Positions 1 to 8,064 are shown, counted from the stretch's first letter. The stretch: DNA of 34,176 nt from Candidatus Gastranaerophilales bacterium (GCA_023663225.1 JAMPHU010000030.1:1-34176); one strand, 5' to 3'. The notes: generated by a model not told the origin, from the letters alone. Made by a program: numbers and translations.

Positions 1-8
1 AAGTACTG

Positions 9-254
9 TTACGGGAACAATATAAAAGCGCTCAACAAACTTAGGAAAGAACCCAGCTTTTTGTATGTGATTTTTCTGCCAAAGTAAATAAGTGCTACAT
101 CATCCAGATGATCCTTATTATTTTCCCAAAGGTATTCGTAAATCGTGCATTCCGGCAAAGGAGCATTGATGGCTTCCTGGCTGTAGTACTGCAGCCAGGG
201 TTTGTCGATGGATGGGTAGCCGGTAAGTGGCTTGTCAGTGGTGTTTGTGCTCAT
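9..254 (-). pseudogene. Truncated N-terminus of an AMP-dependent acyl-CoA ligase
   Basis: The first 70 or so residues resemble the leader of AMP-binding acyl-CoA synthetases: a TGYPSIDKPW stretch, then TIYEYLWENN, then YFGRKITY just ahead of where the ligase core should begin. Resemblance stops after ITYKK and the frame ends at a TAA about 18 residues later, so the adenylation core (several hundred residues in the family) is missing. The start ATG at 254 is preferred because AAGGAGG lies 6 nt upstream; an upstream in-frame ATG at 275 has no such site. The break near position 55-60 could be an insertion or deletion junction. The opposite strand is open from position 1 to 87 and could be the tail of another gene, but I do not recognise it. 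The window edge prevents checking what lies beyond. Confidence 0.6.
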
Positions 255-322
255 GATTATCCTCCTTAAATTCATCGCTTATATAGGGCAGTGATTTTAA
301 CCTATGTCTGGCAATATACACC

Positions 323-3300
323 TTACAGAGAATCAATAACCCGCAGCATCTCCTCAATGTCCTGTTCCCTATTTGCCTGCATTTCCTCGCTGATCTCAAA
401 TACTTTCTGTAGACACTCCCACTTTTCTTTTACTCCCTTAGACCGCGCGTTTAAATTCACCTGCAAACTGCCCTCCAGCCTTCCTTTGACATAATCTTTT
501 ACCTGTGCCAGGCATTCGGTATCATCATTTGCATAAACCGCTACAAGCATACGAATCAATGTATCCAACGTCTTACTGTCATCCTCGCCCTGTACAAGCA
601 TCCGATAGAGCATGACAGAGCAGAACTGCTTCACGGCAATCTCATAGAAACCCATATGCAGATAATAGTCACCCATATACTGCATCTGCTCATACAGCTT
701 TCCGTTCAAGCCAAAAAACTCCGAAACGGTTTCTAGCGACAATTCTTCTCTTTTCCACAGATAAACTTCCAATCCACCCTTTTCTGTACTATCCCTTGAA
801 ACTGCTTCTGTTTTCCGTATCCGTGATTCTGCAGGAGCGCTTAACGAAGTACGCGGCAAAAGCTTGCTGCTCTGCTCCATAACCTCTTTTTCAAGAATAC
901 AGGCAGTTTCCACCTTTCCTAGTTTAAAGAGATATGCACAGATATTGTGATAGCTTTCCTGCATTTTGATGGTGTAATCTTCAATTGTGCGGTCATTTGC
1001 CTTGATATTGACGGCTGCCTGCCGCCTCGCTTTGCGCAGCCAATAGGTTCTTGCTCCATATTTCCATATTTCATCCGCATTGTCTGTTTCCTTAGGTGCT
1101 TTTATACAATACCATGGATAATTTCCCCTCAGATTCTGCTGATCAGTCAAAAGTAACTGTTTCAAAATTTTCCCGTACTTATCACTCTGTATTTCGCTTT
1201 CCATCAATTTCTGATATGCCTGAATTAGTTTTGTAAATAATTCTCTATGTATTTCCGTGCATGAATTAACCGTAAACTCCGGTGACTCCTCCGGGAAGAC
1301 TATAATTTCATAGATTTCTCTTTCACCTTCGCTTATTTTACTTTCCTGCACCAACCTGTCCAGCAACTGCACCGCCAGTTCCTTCAAATTGTTCATACCA
1401 TCCTCACCATAATCACGCGCACTGGAATAACTATGGTTTGCAGATAAATCATAGGCAATCGCATTTCGCGCTTTCACTATCTTTTGCTGACATTGAAAAT
1501 ATTCGGCACTATCCGAGTATTCCCGCTTTATTTTTTCCAACATTTTTTCCCAGAAATACAAGCATAGCTTCTCTAACTGCTCTGCCTCATCATTCTGGCT
1601 ATTATTCGTATACAAATCCCCCAGATTAAAACAATACTGCATATAATCACAAATGTATGGGAAAGGTTGTACTGAATATTCCCATTGATCTATATTTTCT
1701 CCGATTTGATTCTTTAGATTATCCAACGCTGACAAATCAATTTGGCTTGTTTTCACGAAAGGAATCTCCTTTTCTTCCCGCACCTTGTCTATATATTCAC
1801 TGTATAAGCGAATGAAGTCATCACTAAAGCTTCCCCTCTCTTTGTTTTGAGCATAGATGACTGCCATCGTGTTTTTCAGAGATTCCATACTTTTCTTGTT
1901 GTCCGCCTCAGTATAGGCATATGCCAACTTTACAAAAGTCTGTAACCGCGTTGACTCATACCATATTTCCTTATGTTCGACCGTTTCCTTTCCTCCGTAG
2001 ATCATGTTGAATTTCTCAAATAAATATTTCAATACATCCAGCTTAATATAGTTGCGGCTGCCATTATATAAACCCTCCTTCACCGCTTCGTGAAGCTTAA
2101 ATTTCCCGTTCTCCAATTCTTCTATTGGAGCGGTATTTGACAAAAGATTCCAAGCATTCAACAAGTGATTATCAAATCTTTCTCTTACCAAATCTATCCA
2201 CAGGGCATCCCATTCATCAATGCAGGATAAGATCTGGAAAGCATTTATCATCAAATCCGTCAGATCCTTGTAAAAATAGTAACCAAAGATATCTTCCCTT
2301 TTTTCCAGTGCCACAAAATCTTCCGGCACAATCGTATGGGAAGGATCTCTTTCCAACGCTCTGTAATGCAAGACAATCAGGCGAAGCAAATAAGGGAGAT
2401 ATGTGTATTGTCCTTTCTTATGCGTCGATATCCGTCCGGCTTCCACCATCTTTTCAATAATGGTATTGTAAGTTTCATCTTTTGAATCAGGACAGGGACA
2501 GCACTCCATAAAATACAGTCTGGCTTCTTCTTCATTGAAACCTTGCAGCTCATATACTTCTAACATACCATTTGTTCTAATGATATCTTTAAACTGAGAA
2601 ATCACATTCTGTCTGCTCACAATGATCCACATTGCATCAAAGGAGTCCATCAGTTTGCCCGGCTGCGAAAGCCATGTCTGATCTCTGCCAAGGTCATTGT
2701 TCGCCACTAACTGAAAATTGTCTAAAATGATGACCGGCTTCAACAACTGTTGTTCTGCCGCTTTGTCCCCTTTGATTGCACCGACTAATAGGTTGCGCAG
2801 TATTTCCTCTCTGACCATCTTTGAAGAAAATGCTTCAACAATTTCCTGTAATAATGCTCTGGCGCGATTTTCCTGTGAAGTCTTTACCACTATTTGTGGA
2901 ATCGCAATAAGAGCTTTAGCAAAAGGAATTGCACCGGCAAGTTTATCAACGACTTCAAGCGCTGTAGAAATAGTATCCTGTGTATCATCTTGCTCTATTA
3001 AATAATTGCATGTTTCCGTTACTATTTCCGTGATTGCATCTGCCATGTCTGAACCATTATCTTTGGAATGCTCCACAGCGTATCGCTTATTTACGCCGTA
3101 AACCCACTCATATATGGTAATCAACTGTTCGACCGCCTTATTCTTCTGATGCGGATGATGTATATAAAAATCTTGCAGTTCCCTTGCTATTTTGTAATAA
3201 ACGTCTACTTCATCTGCACAGTCCGAAATATCCGCATAGCTAATGCAAACGGACTTATACTTTGAATTTGTACGGATTTCATGACATATCTGCCTCATCA

Positions 3301-3487
3301 AATAAGATTTTCCTGTGCCGGGAAAGCCATGTACAGAAAGCAAGTATCTCTGATTGCCCGCTCTCTGACAGTAACTGCTTATCTTATTTAAAATCTCCCC
3401 CTCATCATTACGGGGAATATTCACAAAATTTTCCCTCGAAAATGCCAGTTCCGACTTCCTGTTTGTCTTTTCATTTGTCTTGCTCAT
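323..3487 (-). CDS. Large P-loop NTPase, STAND/AAA-like, with long helical C-terminus
   Basis: The protein has 1054 residues. A Walker A motif GFPGTGKS lies at residues 54-61, a Walker B-like KPVIILDNFQ near residue 250, and a WIIVSRQNV strand (sensor-1-like) about 40 residues later. The remaining roughly 700 residues are rich in helices with TPR-like hydrophobic spacing, and no signal peptide or membrane segment is seen. This layout, an NTPase switch plus a long helical sensor region, is typical of STAND NTPases used in bacterial signalling and antiphage defence; the defence role here is inference. The start ATG has AGGAG 7 nt upstream. The gene overlaps the 3' end of the DUF218-like gene by 17 nt, which suggests translational coupling. 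Base composition is AT-richer than the core genes to the right, consistent with acquisition. It could also be an ORC/CDC6-like AAA protein of other function. Confidence 0.75.
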   Translation of the reverse strand: MSKTNEKTNRKSELAFSRENFVNIPRNDEGEILNKISSYCQRAGNQRYLLSVHGFPGTGKSYLMRQICHEIRTNSKYKSVCISYADISDCADEVDVYYKIARELQDFYIHHPHQKNKAVEQLITIYEWVYGVNKRYAVEHSKDNGSDMADAITEIVTETCNYLIEQDDTQDTISTALEVVDKLAGAIPFAKALIAIPQIVVKTSQENRARALLQEIVEAFSSKMVREEILRNLLVGAIKGDKAAEQQLLKPVIILDNFQLVANNDLGRDQTWLSQPGKLMDSFDAMWIIVSRQNVISQFKDIIRTNGMLEVYELQGFNEEEARLYFMECCPCPDSKDETYNTIIEKMVEAGRISTHKKGQYTYLPYLLRLIVLHYRALERDPSHTIVPEDFVALEKREDIFGYYFYKDLTDLMINAFQILSCIDEWDALWIDLVRERFDNHLLNAWNLLSNTAPIEELENGKFKLHEAVKEGLYNGSRNYIKLDVLKYLFEKFNMIYGGKETVEHKEIWYESTRLQTFVKLAYAYTEADNKKSMESLKNTMAVIYAQNKERGSFSDDFIRLYSEYIDKVREEKEIPFVKTSQIDLSALDNLKNQIGENIDQWEYSVQPFPYICDYMQYCFNLGDLYTNNSQNDEAEQLEKLCLYFWEKMLEKIKREYSDSAEYFQCQQKIVKARNAIAYDLSANHSYSSARDYGEDGMNNLKELAVQLLDRLVQESKISEGEREIYEIIVFPEESPEFTVNSCTEIHRELFTKLIQAYQKLMESEIQSDKYGKILKQLLLTDQQNLRGNYPWYCIKAPKETDNADEIWKYGARTYWLRKARRQAAVNIKANDRTIEDYTIKMQESYHNICAYLFKLGKVETACILEKEVMEQSSKLLPRTSLSAPAESRIRKTEAVSRDSTEKGGLEVYLWKREELSLETVSEFFGLNGKLYEQMQYMGDYYLHMGFYEIAVKQFCSVMLYRMLVQGEDDSKTLDTLIRMLVAVYANDDTECLAQVKDYVKGRLEGSLQVNLNARSKGVKEKWECLQKVFEISEEMQANREQDIEEMLRVIDSL

Positions 3488-4511
3488 TTTCTTTCTCCTG
3501 TATGATTTTTTCCATCGCCAACAGCGCAGACCTTATCTCCTGCAGATAATTCACCGCTGTCTGCAGTCCTTGCAGATGCGCCGACCATTCCTGCGGAAAA
3601 CCGACAGTTTCTATACTGCATCCATAGGGTATCCCCAAGGTTCGTATCGCCTCCATCTGCTGATAAGGAACATAAATCTGGCTTGTGACAAGCAAAAGTC
3701 TCTCACGCTCCACCAGACTCTTTTGCTTCGCCCAAAATTCAAAGGTGTCCGCCGTATTTGCCCGCCGCCTGTCCGGTTCTGTGGACGCCGCCGCCAGTAC
3801 CGTCAGCGGGATTTTATGTTCAAACTGCATAACGCCCCACGAACGGTTACTGTTTTCGCATAATTCTTTTTTGACAGACTTGACAGCCGCAGATGCAAAA
3901 ATTTTCTTAGCCGCTTCACACATCAGATCAAATTCTGTGGCGGCTTCAGGCGCATAAGTATCTGTTGCATTCCTCTCCGAGTCCGCTATGAGACGCATAG
4001 CCGTCAATCCCGTTATTTCGCTTGACGCAACACCATATCGACGGCACAATTCTTCCGCATATTTCATGCGGAAGAAACAGGACATTCTGGCGCCGCCCAA
4101 GACAAGGATCGCGTCATAACAGGAATGAGCAGGCAACTCACAATCCACCATGCCCAACTTTGAAGCAGCTTTTAAGGCCGCCAATATCTGGCTTTCCGTT
4201 AGACCGGAACCATCAAGAAGCCAACGGGCATTTTCTCCTGTTTGGGCGTCCTGTGCACATTTCTGTAAGCTCCTGAAATCCCAAATTCTGCTGAAATCAA
4301 CCAACCATCTGAGACGCTGCTTAAAGTCTGTATTTTGCGGGATCTTTCCGTCGAATTGCGCTGCCAAAGCGTCCAACTCAGGAGCTTCCAGCCATGCAGC
4401 ACACTTAGATAACAATGTTTCCCTACTATCTGTACAAAGATATTCAAAAATAATTTTCACCCCCTCTACAGCGCTTAGTACCTGTTTCAAAAAGTAGACT
4501 TTTTGAAACAC
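3471..4511 (-). CDS. DUF218/YdcF-like protein, first gene of the switch-controlled unit
   Basis: Up to 346 residues. The first 130 are helical and unrecognised. The C-terminal half looks like a degenerate DUF218 (YdcF/SanA-type) Rossmann-like domain: AILVLGGARM at about 134-143, NTADTFEFW at 252-260 in place of the usual NTxEN element, and LLLVTSQIYVPYQQ at 272-285 matching the VTs-x-x-Hm-x-Ra strand, although the usual His is absent. The biochemical role of the family is poorly defined. The start is unsettled: GTG 4511 lies inside the left recombination site with no ribosome site in the orientation shown, and GTG 4460 has GAGGGG directly abutting it. After inversion of the adjacent segment, AGAGGTG would sit 8 nt before an in-frame CTG replacing GTG 4511. 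It overlaps the NTPase gene by 17 nt, so the two are probably coexpressed. Confidence 0.65.
   Translation of the reverse strand: MFQKVYFLKQVLSAVEGVKIIFEYLCTDSRETLLSKCAAWLEAPELDALAAQFDGKIPQNTDFKQRLRWLVDFSRIWDFRSLQKCAQDAQTGENARWLLDGSGLTESQILAALKAASKLGMVDCELPAHSCYDAILVLGGARMSCFFRMKYAEELCRRYGVASSEITGLTAMRLIADSERNATDTYAPEAATEFDLMCEAAKKIFASAAVKSVKKELCENSNRSWGVMQFEHKIPLTVLAAASTEPDRRRANTADTFEFWAKQKSLVERERLLLVTSQIYVPYQQMEAIRTLGIPYGCSIETVGFPQEWSAHLQGLQTAVNYLQEIRSALLAMEKIIQEKENEQDK
4484..4509. repeat. Left 26-bp recombination site of an invertible segment
   Basis: Quasi-perfect dyad: half-site GTTTCAAAAAGT, central AG, half-site ACTTTTTGAAAC. The length (12 + 2 + 12) is that of serine-invertase crossover sites such as hix/gix. 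Compared with the reverse complement of the site at 4568-4593 it matches at 22 of 26 positions, including the whole GTAGAC core; in direct orientation only 20 match and the core dinucleotide differs. It covers the first codons of the DUF218-like gene as drawn from GTG 4511. Confidence 0.75.
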
Positions 4512-4523
4512 TTCATATATAAT
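4495..4523 (+). promoter_or_regulatory. Promoter inside the invertible segment, pointing right as shown
   Basis: TAGACT (4495-4500, within the left site) is followed after exactly 17 nt by TATAAT (4518-4523). Ten of twelve positions match the sigma-A consensus. As shown it reads rightward, antisense into the end of the recombinase gene and away from the DUF218/NTPase unit. Further along the same strand AGAGGTG (4551-4557) looks like a ribosome-binding site without a gene to serve in this orientation. A weaker leftward pair, TTCAAA with 17 nt to TATATA (8 of 12), exists on the other strand, so the OFF state may not be fully silent. Confidence 0.6.
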
Positions 4524-4567
4524 GATTTAGGGAAGATTTTTGAAGTAAATAGAGGTGATAAAAGGCT
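4510..4567. promoter_or_regulatory. 58-bp predicted invertible DNA segment
   Basis: This is the sequence between the two inverted 26-bp sites. It is AT-rich, has no gene of its own, and carries a rightward promoter -10 and a rightward Shine-Dalgarno-like AGAGGTG. Flipping it would place promoter, leader and ribosome site directly upstream of the DUF218-like gene and in frame with it. The neighbouring serine recombinase is the obvious candidate enzyme. Inversion itself is inferred; only one orientation is visible in this assembly. Confidence 0.6.
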
Positions 4568-4593
4568 GTTTCACTAAGTCTACAATTTGAAAC
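4568..4593. repeat. Right 26-bp recombination site of an invertible segment
   Basis: Half-site GTTTCACTAAGT, central CT, half-site ACAATTTGAAAC. It is the inverted partner of the site at 4484-4509. The recombinase stop codon TAG (4582-4580) lies in the middle of this site. The recombinase-side half and the central AG (minus strand) would be kept after strand exchange, so the stop codon should survive inversion. Confidence 0.75.
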
Positions 4594-5206
4594 AATTTTC
4601 CTGATCTTTTTCTCTATTCCGCTCCCGACACCTGCGGAAAAAGGTAGAATCGCTCATATTTAAGGCTTCCGCCGCCTTGCGGATAGAAATTTCCCCATTC
4701 TCCCACATTTGATAATACTTTTCAAAATCCGCCGGAAGATTTCTTTTCTGACAGCCGAATTTGACTCCCCGCTGTTTTGCCGCCGCGATCCCCTCCGCCT
4801 GACGCTGTTTGATAAACGCCCTCTCGGTTTCCGCCACGTAGGCGAGAATCTGAAGCACCAGATCGGCAATAAATACGCCTGTCAGATCGGAGTGGGAAGA
4901 GTTTGTGTTTAAAATGGGCATATCCAAAACTTGTATATCCGCCTCGATTTCTTTTGTGATGATTCTCCACTGTTCCAGAATTTCTCCGTAATTTCTTCCC
5001 AATCGGTCAATACTTTTGACTACAAGCACGTCCCCTTTTTTTAAAACTTTTAACAGTTTTATGTATTCCGGCCTTGAAAAGTCCTGCCCTGATATTTTGT
5101 CCAAATAAATATCAGATGCTTTGATCTGTTGCTCCTGCATTGCCAGAATTTGACGTTCCGGATTCTGATCCTTTGTAGAAATTCGTACATACCCATACTG
5201 TTTCAT
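4580..5206 (-). CDS. Small serine recombinase, DNA invertase/resolvase type
   Basis: The protein has 208 residues. An N-terminal resolvase domain begins GYVRISTKDQNPERQ with the nucleophile Ser10; SGQDFSRPEY and DVLVVKSIDRLGRNY carry the conserved arginines, and the ETERAFIKQRQAEG stretch is the start of the long E helix. A C-terminal helix-turn-helix (ISIRKAAEALNMSDSTFF) should bind the crossover site. Length and architecture match the Hin/Pin/Tn3-resolvase group rather than large serine integrases. The start ATG at 5206 is chosen because AGGAGG lies 7-8 nt upstream; upstream in-frame codons have no such site. The gene reads toward the pair of inverted 26-bp sites and its stop codon is inside one of them, which ties it to the switch. 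It could instead be a remnant of a mobile element, but no transposase or second res subsite is seen. Confidence 0.88.
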   Translation of the reverse strand: MKQYGYVRISTKDQNPERQILAMQEQQIKASDIYLDKISGQDFSRPEYIKLLKVLKKGDVLVVKSIDRLGRNYGEILEQWRIITKEIEADIQVLDMPILNTNSSHSDLTGVFIADLVLQILAYVAETERAFIKQRQAEGIAAAKQRGVKFGCQKRNLPADFEKYYQMWENGEISIRKAAEALNMSDSTFFRRCRERNREKDQENCFKL

Positions 5207-5243
5207 CTTGTCCGCCTCCTCGCATCCAGTCATAATCTTTGGC

Positions 5244-5266
5244 TGATAATCCTACGACTATTATCA
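5244..5266. repeat. Inverted repeat in the recombinase leader
   Basis: TGATAAT (5244-5250) and ATTATCA (5260-5266) form a 7-bp dyad with a 9-nt centre, about 40 nt upstream of the recombinase start. It could be an operator or a weak hairpin; no further evidence. Confidence 0.3.
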
Positions 5267-5339
5267 TCCATATTTGCCAAAAATGCAGACACAAAATGGA
5301 CTTAAAATATACTTAATTCAAATTTGATGGGAGATTTTT

Positions 5340-5450
5340 ATGGAAAAAGATAAACACTTAGGATTGCGAATCGACTCAGAGACACATGAGAAACTCAAAA
5401 GCCTTGCAGAATACGAAAGCCTCTTGCTTTTTTCTATTTTGGGTGTATGA
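5340..5450 (+). pseudogene. Ribbon-helix-helix protein fragment, 36 codons
   Basis: ATG at 5340 follows GGGAGA by 5 nt. The peptide begins MEKDKHLGLRIDSETHEKLK and continues SLAEYE, which is the beta strand and first helix of a ribbon-helix-helix (Arc/MetJ-like) DNA-binding domain. The second helix, normally starting with a GRS/S-type turn, is replaced by an unrelated hydrophobic run ending at TGA. Such small proteins serve as antitoxins or mobile-element regulators. It is divergent from the recombinase gene and may be a leftover of the element that brought it. Confidence 0.5.
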
Positions 5451-5506
5451 TGGATAGTATCGCCAAGATAGGATTTATACTGGAATGTAATTGAAAAGGT
5501 GCTGCC

Positions 5507-6844
5507 ATGAAAACATATGAAATGGATCTTTGCAGCGGCTCCCTGTGGAAGAAGATTTTCCTCTACAGTATTCCGCTGATGTTTTCCAATATTTTACAGG
5601 TATTGTTCAATATGTCGGATATCGCCGTGGTCGGCAAATTTGCAGGGCCGATCGCTTTGGGCGCCGTCGGCTCCACCAGCATCCTTGTCACCCTGTTCAC
5701 CGGTCTGATCATAGGCCTTTCCAGCGGCGTCAACGCTCTCACCGCGCTCTACATCGGCTCCAAAAATAAAAAAGACCTAACGGAGACGGTACATACCTCC
5801 GCGATTCTGTGCTGTTCCATGGGCATAGCGATCATGGTCTGTGGCATCCTGTTTGCCCGCCCCATTCTGACGGCGATGCACACCAAGGATGAGTTGATCT
5901 CGGACGCGGCGCTCTATCTGCGCATCTACCTGCTGGGGATGCCTGCGTTGGGATTATATAACTTTGGCAACGCCGTATTGAGCGCTGCCGGAGACACCAA
6001 ACGCCCGCTGTATTATCTACTGTTTTCCGGCGTCATCAATGTATTGTTGAATCTGTTTTTTGTCATCATATGCAGATGGGATGTGGCCGGCGTTGCCGCC
6101 GCCAGCATGATCTCCCAATATCTTTCCGCTTTTCTCATCCTCGCCGTACTGTTCAAGAGCAAGGAAGGTTTTGCGCTGCACATCCGAAGCCTGAAATTAT
6201 ATCCCTCCAAAATGCAGCGCATCTTAAGGATCGGAATACCCGCCGCTTTTCAAAACGGCTTGTTTGCCATCGCCAATCTTTTCGTACAGACCAGCGTCAA
6301 TTCTTTCGATCATGTGATGGTGGAAGGCAATTCCGCGGCTGCCAACGCCGACCCGTTAGTCTATGATATGATGGCCGCTTTTTATACTGCCTGTTCCAGC
6401 TTTATCGCCCAAAATTTAGGAGCGCGCAAAAAAGAACGGATCCGAAAAAGCTTTGCCGTCTGCCTTACTTATTCCTTTTTCATCGGATTGCTCATCGGCG
6501 TCGGCATATACTTGTTCCGCTATCCGTTTCTTGCCCTTTTTACCAATGATCAGGCCGTGGTGGAAGCCGGCATCAACCGTCTGTCCGTCATGGCACTGTC
6601 TTATTCGGTATCCGCTTTTATGGACTGTTCCATAGCGGCCTCCAGAGGACTTGGCAAAAGCGTCCTGCCCACCATCATTGTGATCATGGGTTCCTGTGTG
6701 TTTCGGATCGTCTGGATCTATACGGTCTTTGCATACTTCCAGACCATACGGTCGCTGTATCTGCTATATGTGTTTTCCTGGTTCATCACGGCGATCGCAG
6801 AGATGATATACTTTATTGTTATTTACAAAAAAACGGCGCCCTAA
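5507..6844 (+). CDS. MATE family efflux transporter
   Basis: The protein has 445 residues with about twelve hydrophobic segments arranged as two related halves, typical of MATE (NorM/DinF-like) Na+- or H+-coupled drug and metabolite exporters of the inner membrane. The N-terminus (LWKKIFLYSIPLMFSNILQV, then FNMSDIAVVGKFAG) is the first MATE repeat. A second repeat begins near residue 240 (RILRIGIPAAFQNGLF). The length is normal. The start ATG follows AAAGGTG with short spacing. The gene stands alone between the RHH remnant and the convergent AAA ATPase, with which it leaves only 5 nt between stop codons. The substrate cannot be told from sequence. Confidence 0.9.
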   Translation: MKTYEMDLCSGSLWKKIFLYSIPLMFSNILQVLFNMSDIAVVGKFAGPIALGAVGSTSILVTLFTGLIIGLSSGVNALTALYIGSKNKKDLTETVHTSAILCCSMGIAIMVCGILFARPILTAMHTKDELISDAALYLRIYLLGMPALGLYNFGNAVLSAAGDTKRPLYYLLFSGVINVLLNLFFVIICRWDVAGVAAASMISQYLSAFLILAVLFKSKEGFALHIRSLKLYPSKMQRILRIGIPAAFQNGLFAIANLFVQTSVNSFDHVMVEGNSAAANADPLVYDMMAAFYTACSSFIAQNLGARKKERIRKSFAVCLTYSFFIGLLIGVGIYLFRYPFLALFTNDQAVVEAGINRLSVMALSYSVSAFMDCSIAASRGLGKSVLPTIIVIMGSCVFRIVWIYTVFAYFQTIRSLYLLYVFSWFITAIAEMIYFIVIYKKTAP

Positions 6845-6849
6845 CCTAA

Positions 6850-8052
6850 TCATCCTCCTGCAAGCCAATCCGCAATATCGACCACCTTGATTCCCTCATA
6901 CTGATACTCTTCCATTCGGGTTCGCGCAATTACCATCTTGGGATAAGCGTCCTTTATTTGAAGCAGCGGCTCTGTCTCCCTCCTAAACGTCTTTTCCTCA
7001 CTGAGGTTATCAGACACTTGAATATAAATCTTTTCACTTCGTTTTAAAGCGACAAAGTCAATTTCTTTCTTATAAAGAACTCCAACATATACTTCATAAC
7101 CGCGTCTAAGAAGTTCTATTGCAACAATATTTTCAAGGACACGTCCCATATCAAAATTTTTGGTTCCCAACTTTGCATAACGAAAAGTATGATCACTCAA
7201 ATACATCTTATCGTTAGCGGCAAGGTATTTCTTTCCCTGTATATCATATCTGCGGAATTTGTAAAATGCAAAAGCATTGCACAGATATTCCAGATAATTT
7301 CCCACCGTTTTATGGTTGATCTTATCTTCATTATTTGTGAGCGCAGCGGCTATATTTCTCGCAGATGTCCGATTAGAGATATTATCCATCAAAAAATCAA
7401 CAATGCGATCCATGAGAATCGGATTACGGATTTTGTATTTTTGACGGATATCACGCACGATCAATGTGTCAAAAACATCTGCTATATAATCATACTTCGT
7501 TTCCTGTTCTTTATAAAGATAGGATCCTGCCATGCCCCCTTCTTTCAAATATCTGTCAAAAGCAGCATAGTTGTCCCTTAATTCATAATATTGTAAAAAT
7601 TCTTTAAAGGAAAACGGATATACTTTTATCTCTAAAGTTCTTCCGGTAAATAAGGTTGCCAAATCCGAACTTAACAGAAAAGCATTAGAACCGGTTATAT
7701 AAATATCAAATTTCTCCATGGCATGCAAATTATTGATTGTCAATTCAAAATTCGGACACATCTGTACTTCATCAATCAAAACAAAGTTCTCTTTTCCCTG
7801 CACATAAGACTGCTCAATGTAGTCATTCAGCACATGATAATCTTTATACTGTTCATACTTAGTCAAGTTAAAATTGATGTGTACAACATTGGCATCGGAA
7901 TTATTTTTCGCCACATACTCCCGAAAGGATTCCAATAATTTAGATTTTCCACTGCGTCTGACACCAGTGATCACCTTAATATCCGGCGTTCCCATAACAT
8001 TGATCAACTTTTGCAAATACGCTGTACGGTCAATTAATTTCATATACTTCAT
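6850..8052 (-). CDS. AAA_14/DUF4143 ATP-binding protein
   Basis: About 400 residues. The Walker A motif GVRRSGKS lies near residue 35, and a Walker B-like ENFVLIDEVQ follows near residue 95. ITGSNAFLLSSDLATLFTGR is the sensor region usual for this group, and the C-terminal half is the DUF4143 domain ending in the nuclease-like fold with EIDFVALKR. These ATPases are common in Clostridia and Bacteroidetes, often as solitary genes; their role is not settled, and links to toxin-antitoxin or defence have been suggested. ATG 8052 is taken as start, with AAGG 7 nt upstream; GTG 8055 and ATG 8043 are alternatives. The gene has its own promoter with an overlapping palindrome. Confidence 0.85.
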   Translation of the reverse strand: MKYMKLIDRTAYLQKLINVMGTPDIKVITGVRRSGKSKLLESFREYVAKNNSDANVVHINFNLTKYEQYKDYHVLNDYIEQSYVQGKENFVLIDEVQMCPNFELTINNLHAMEKFDIYITGSNAFLLSSDLATLFTGRTLEIKVYPFSFKEFLQYYELRDNYAAFDRYLKEGGMAGSYLYKEQETKYDYIADVFDTLIVRDIRQKYKIRNPILMDRIVDFLMDNISNRTSARNIAAALTNNEDKINHKTVGNYLEYLCNAFAFYKFRRYDIQGKKYLAANDKMYLSDHTFRYAKLGTKNFDMGRVLENIVAIELLRRGYEVYVGVLYKKEIDFVALKRSEKIYIQVSDNLSEEKTFRRETEPLLQIKDAYPKMVIARTRMEEYQYEGIKVVDIADWLAGG

Positions 8053-8064
8053 CACCCCGCCTTC

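Noticed and set aside
4484-4593. The dyads as intrinsic terminators of the recombinase gene
   Set aside because: The stems have no GC-rich base and no T-run follows; two matched 26-bp sites with opposite core polarity are better explained as crossover sites.
4484-5206. A Tn3-type res site and transposon
   Set aside because: There are no res subsites II/III upstream of the recombinase, no transposase and no terminal repeats; the sites lie at the 3' end of the gene and are inverted rather than direct.
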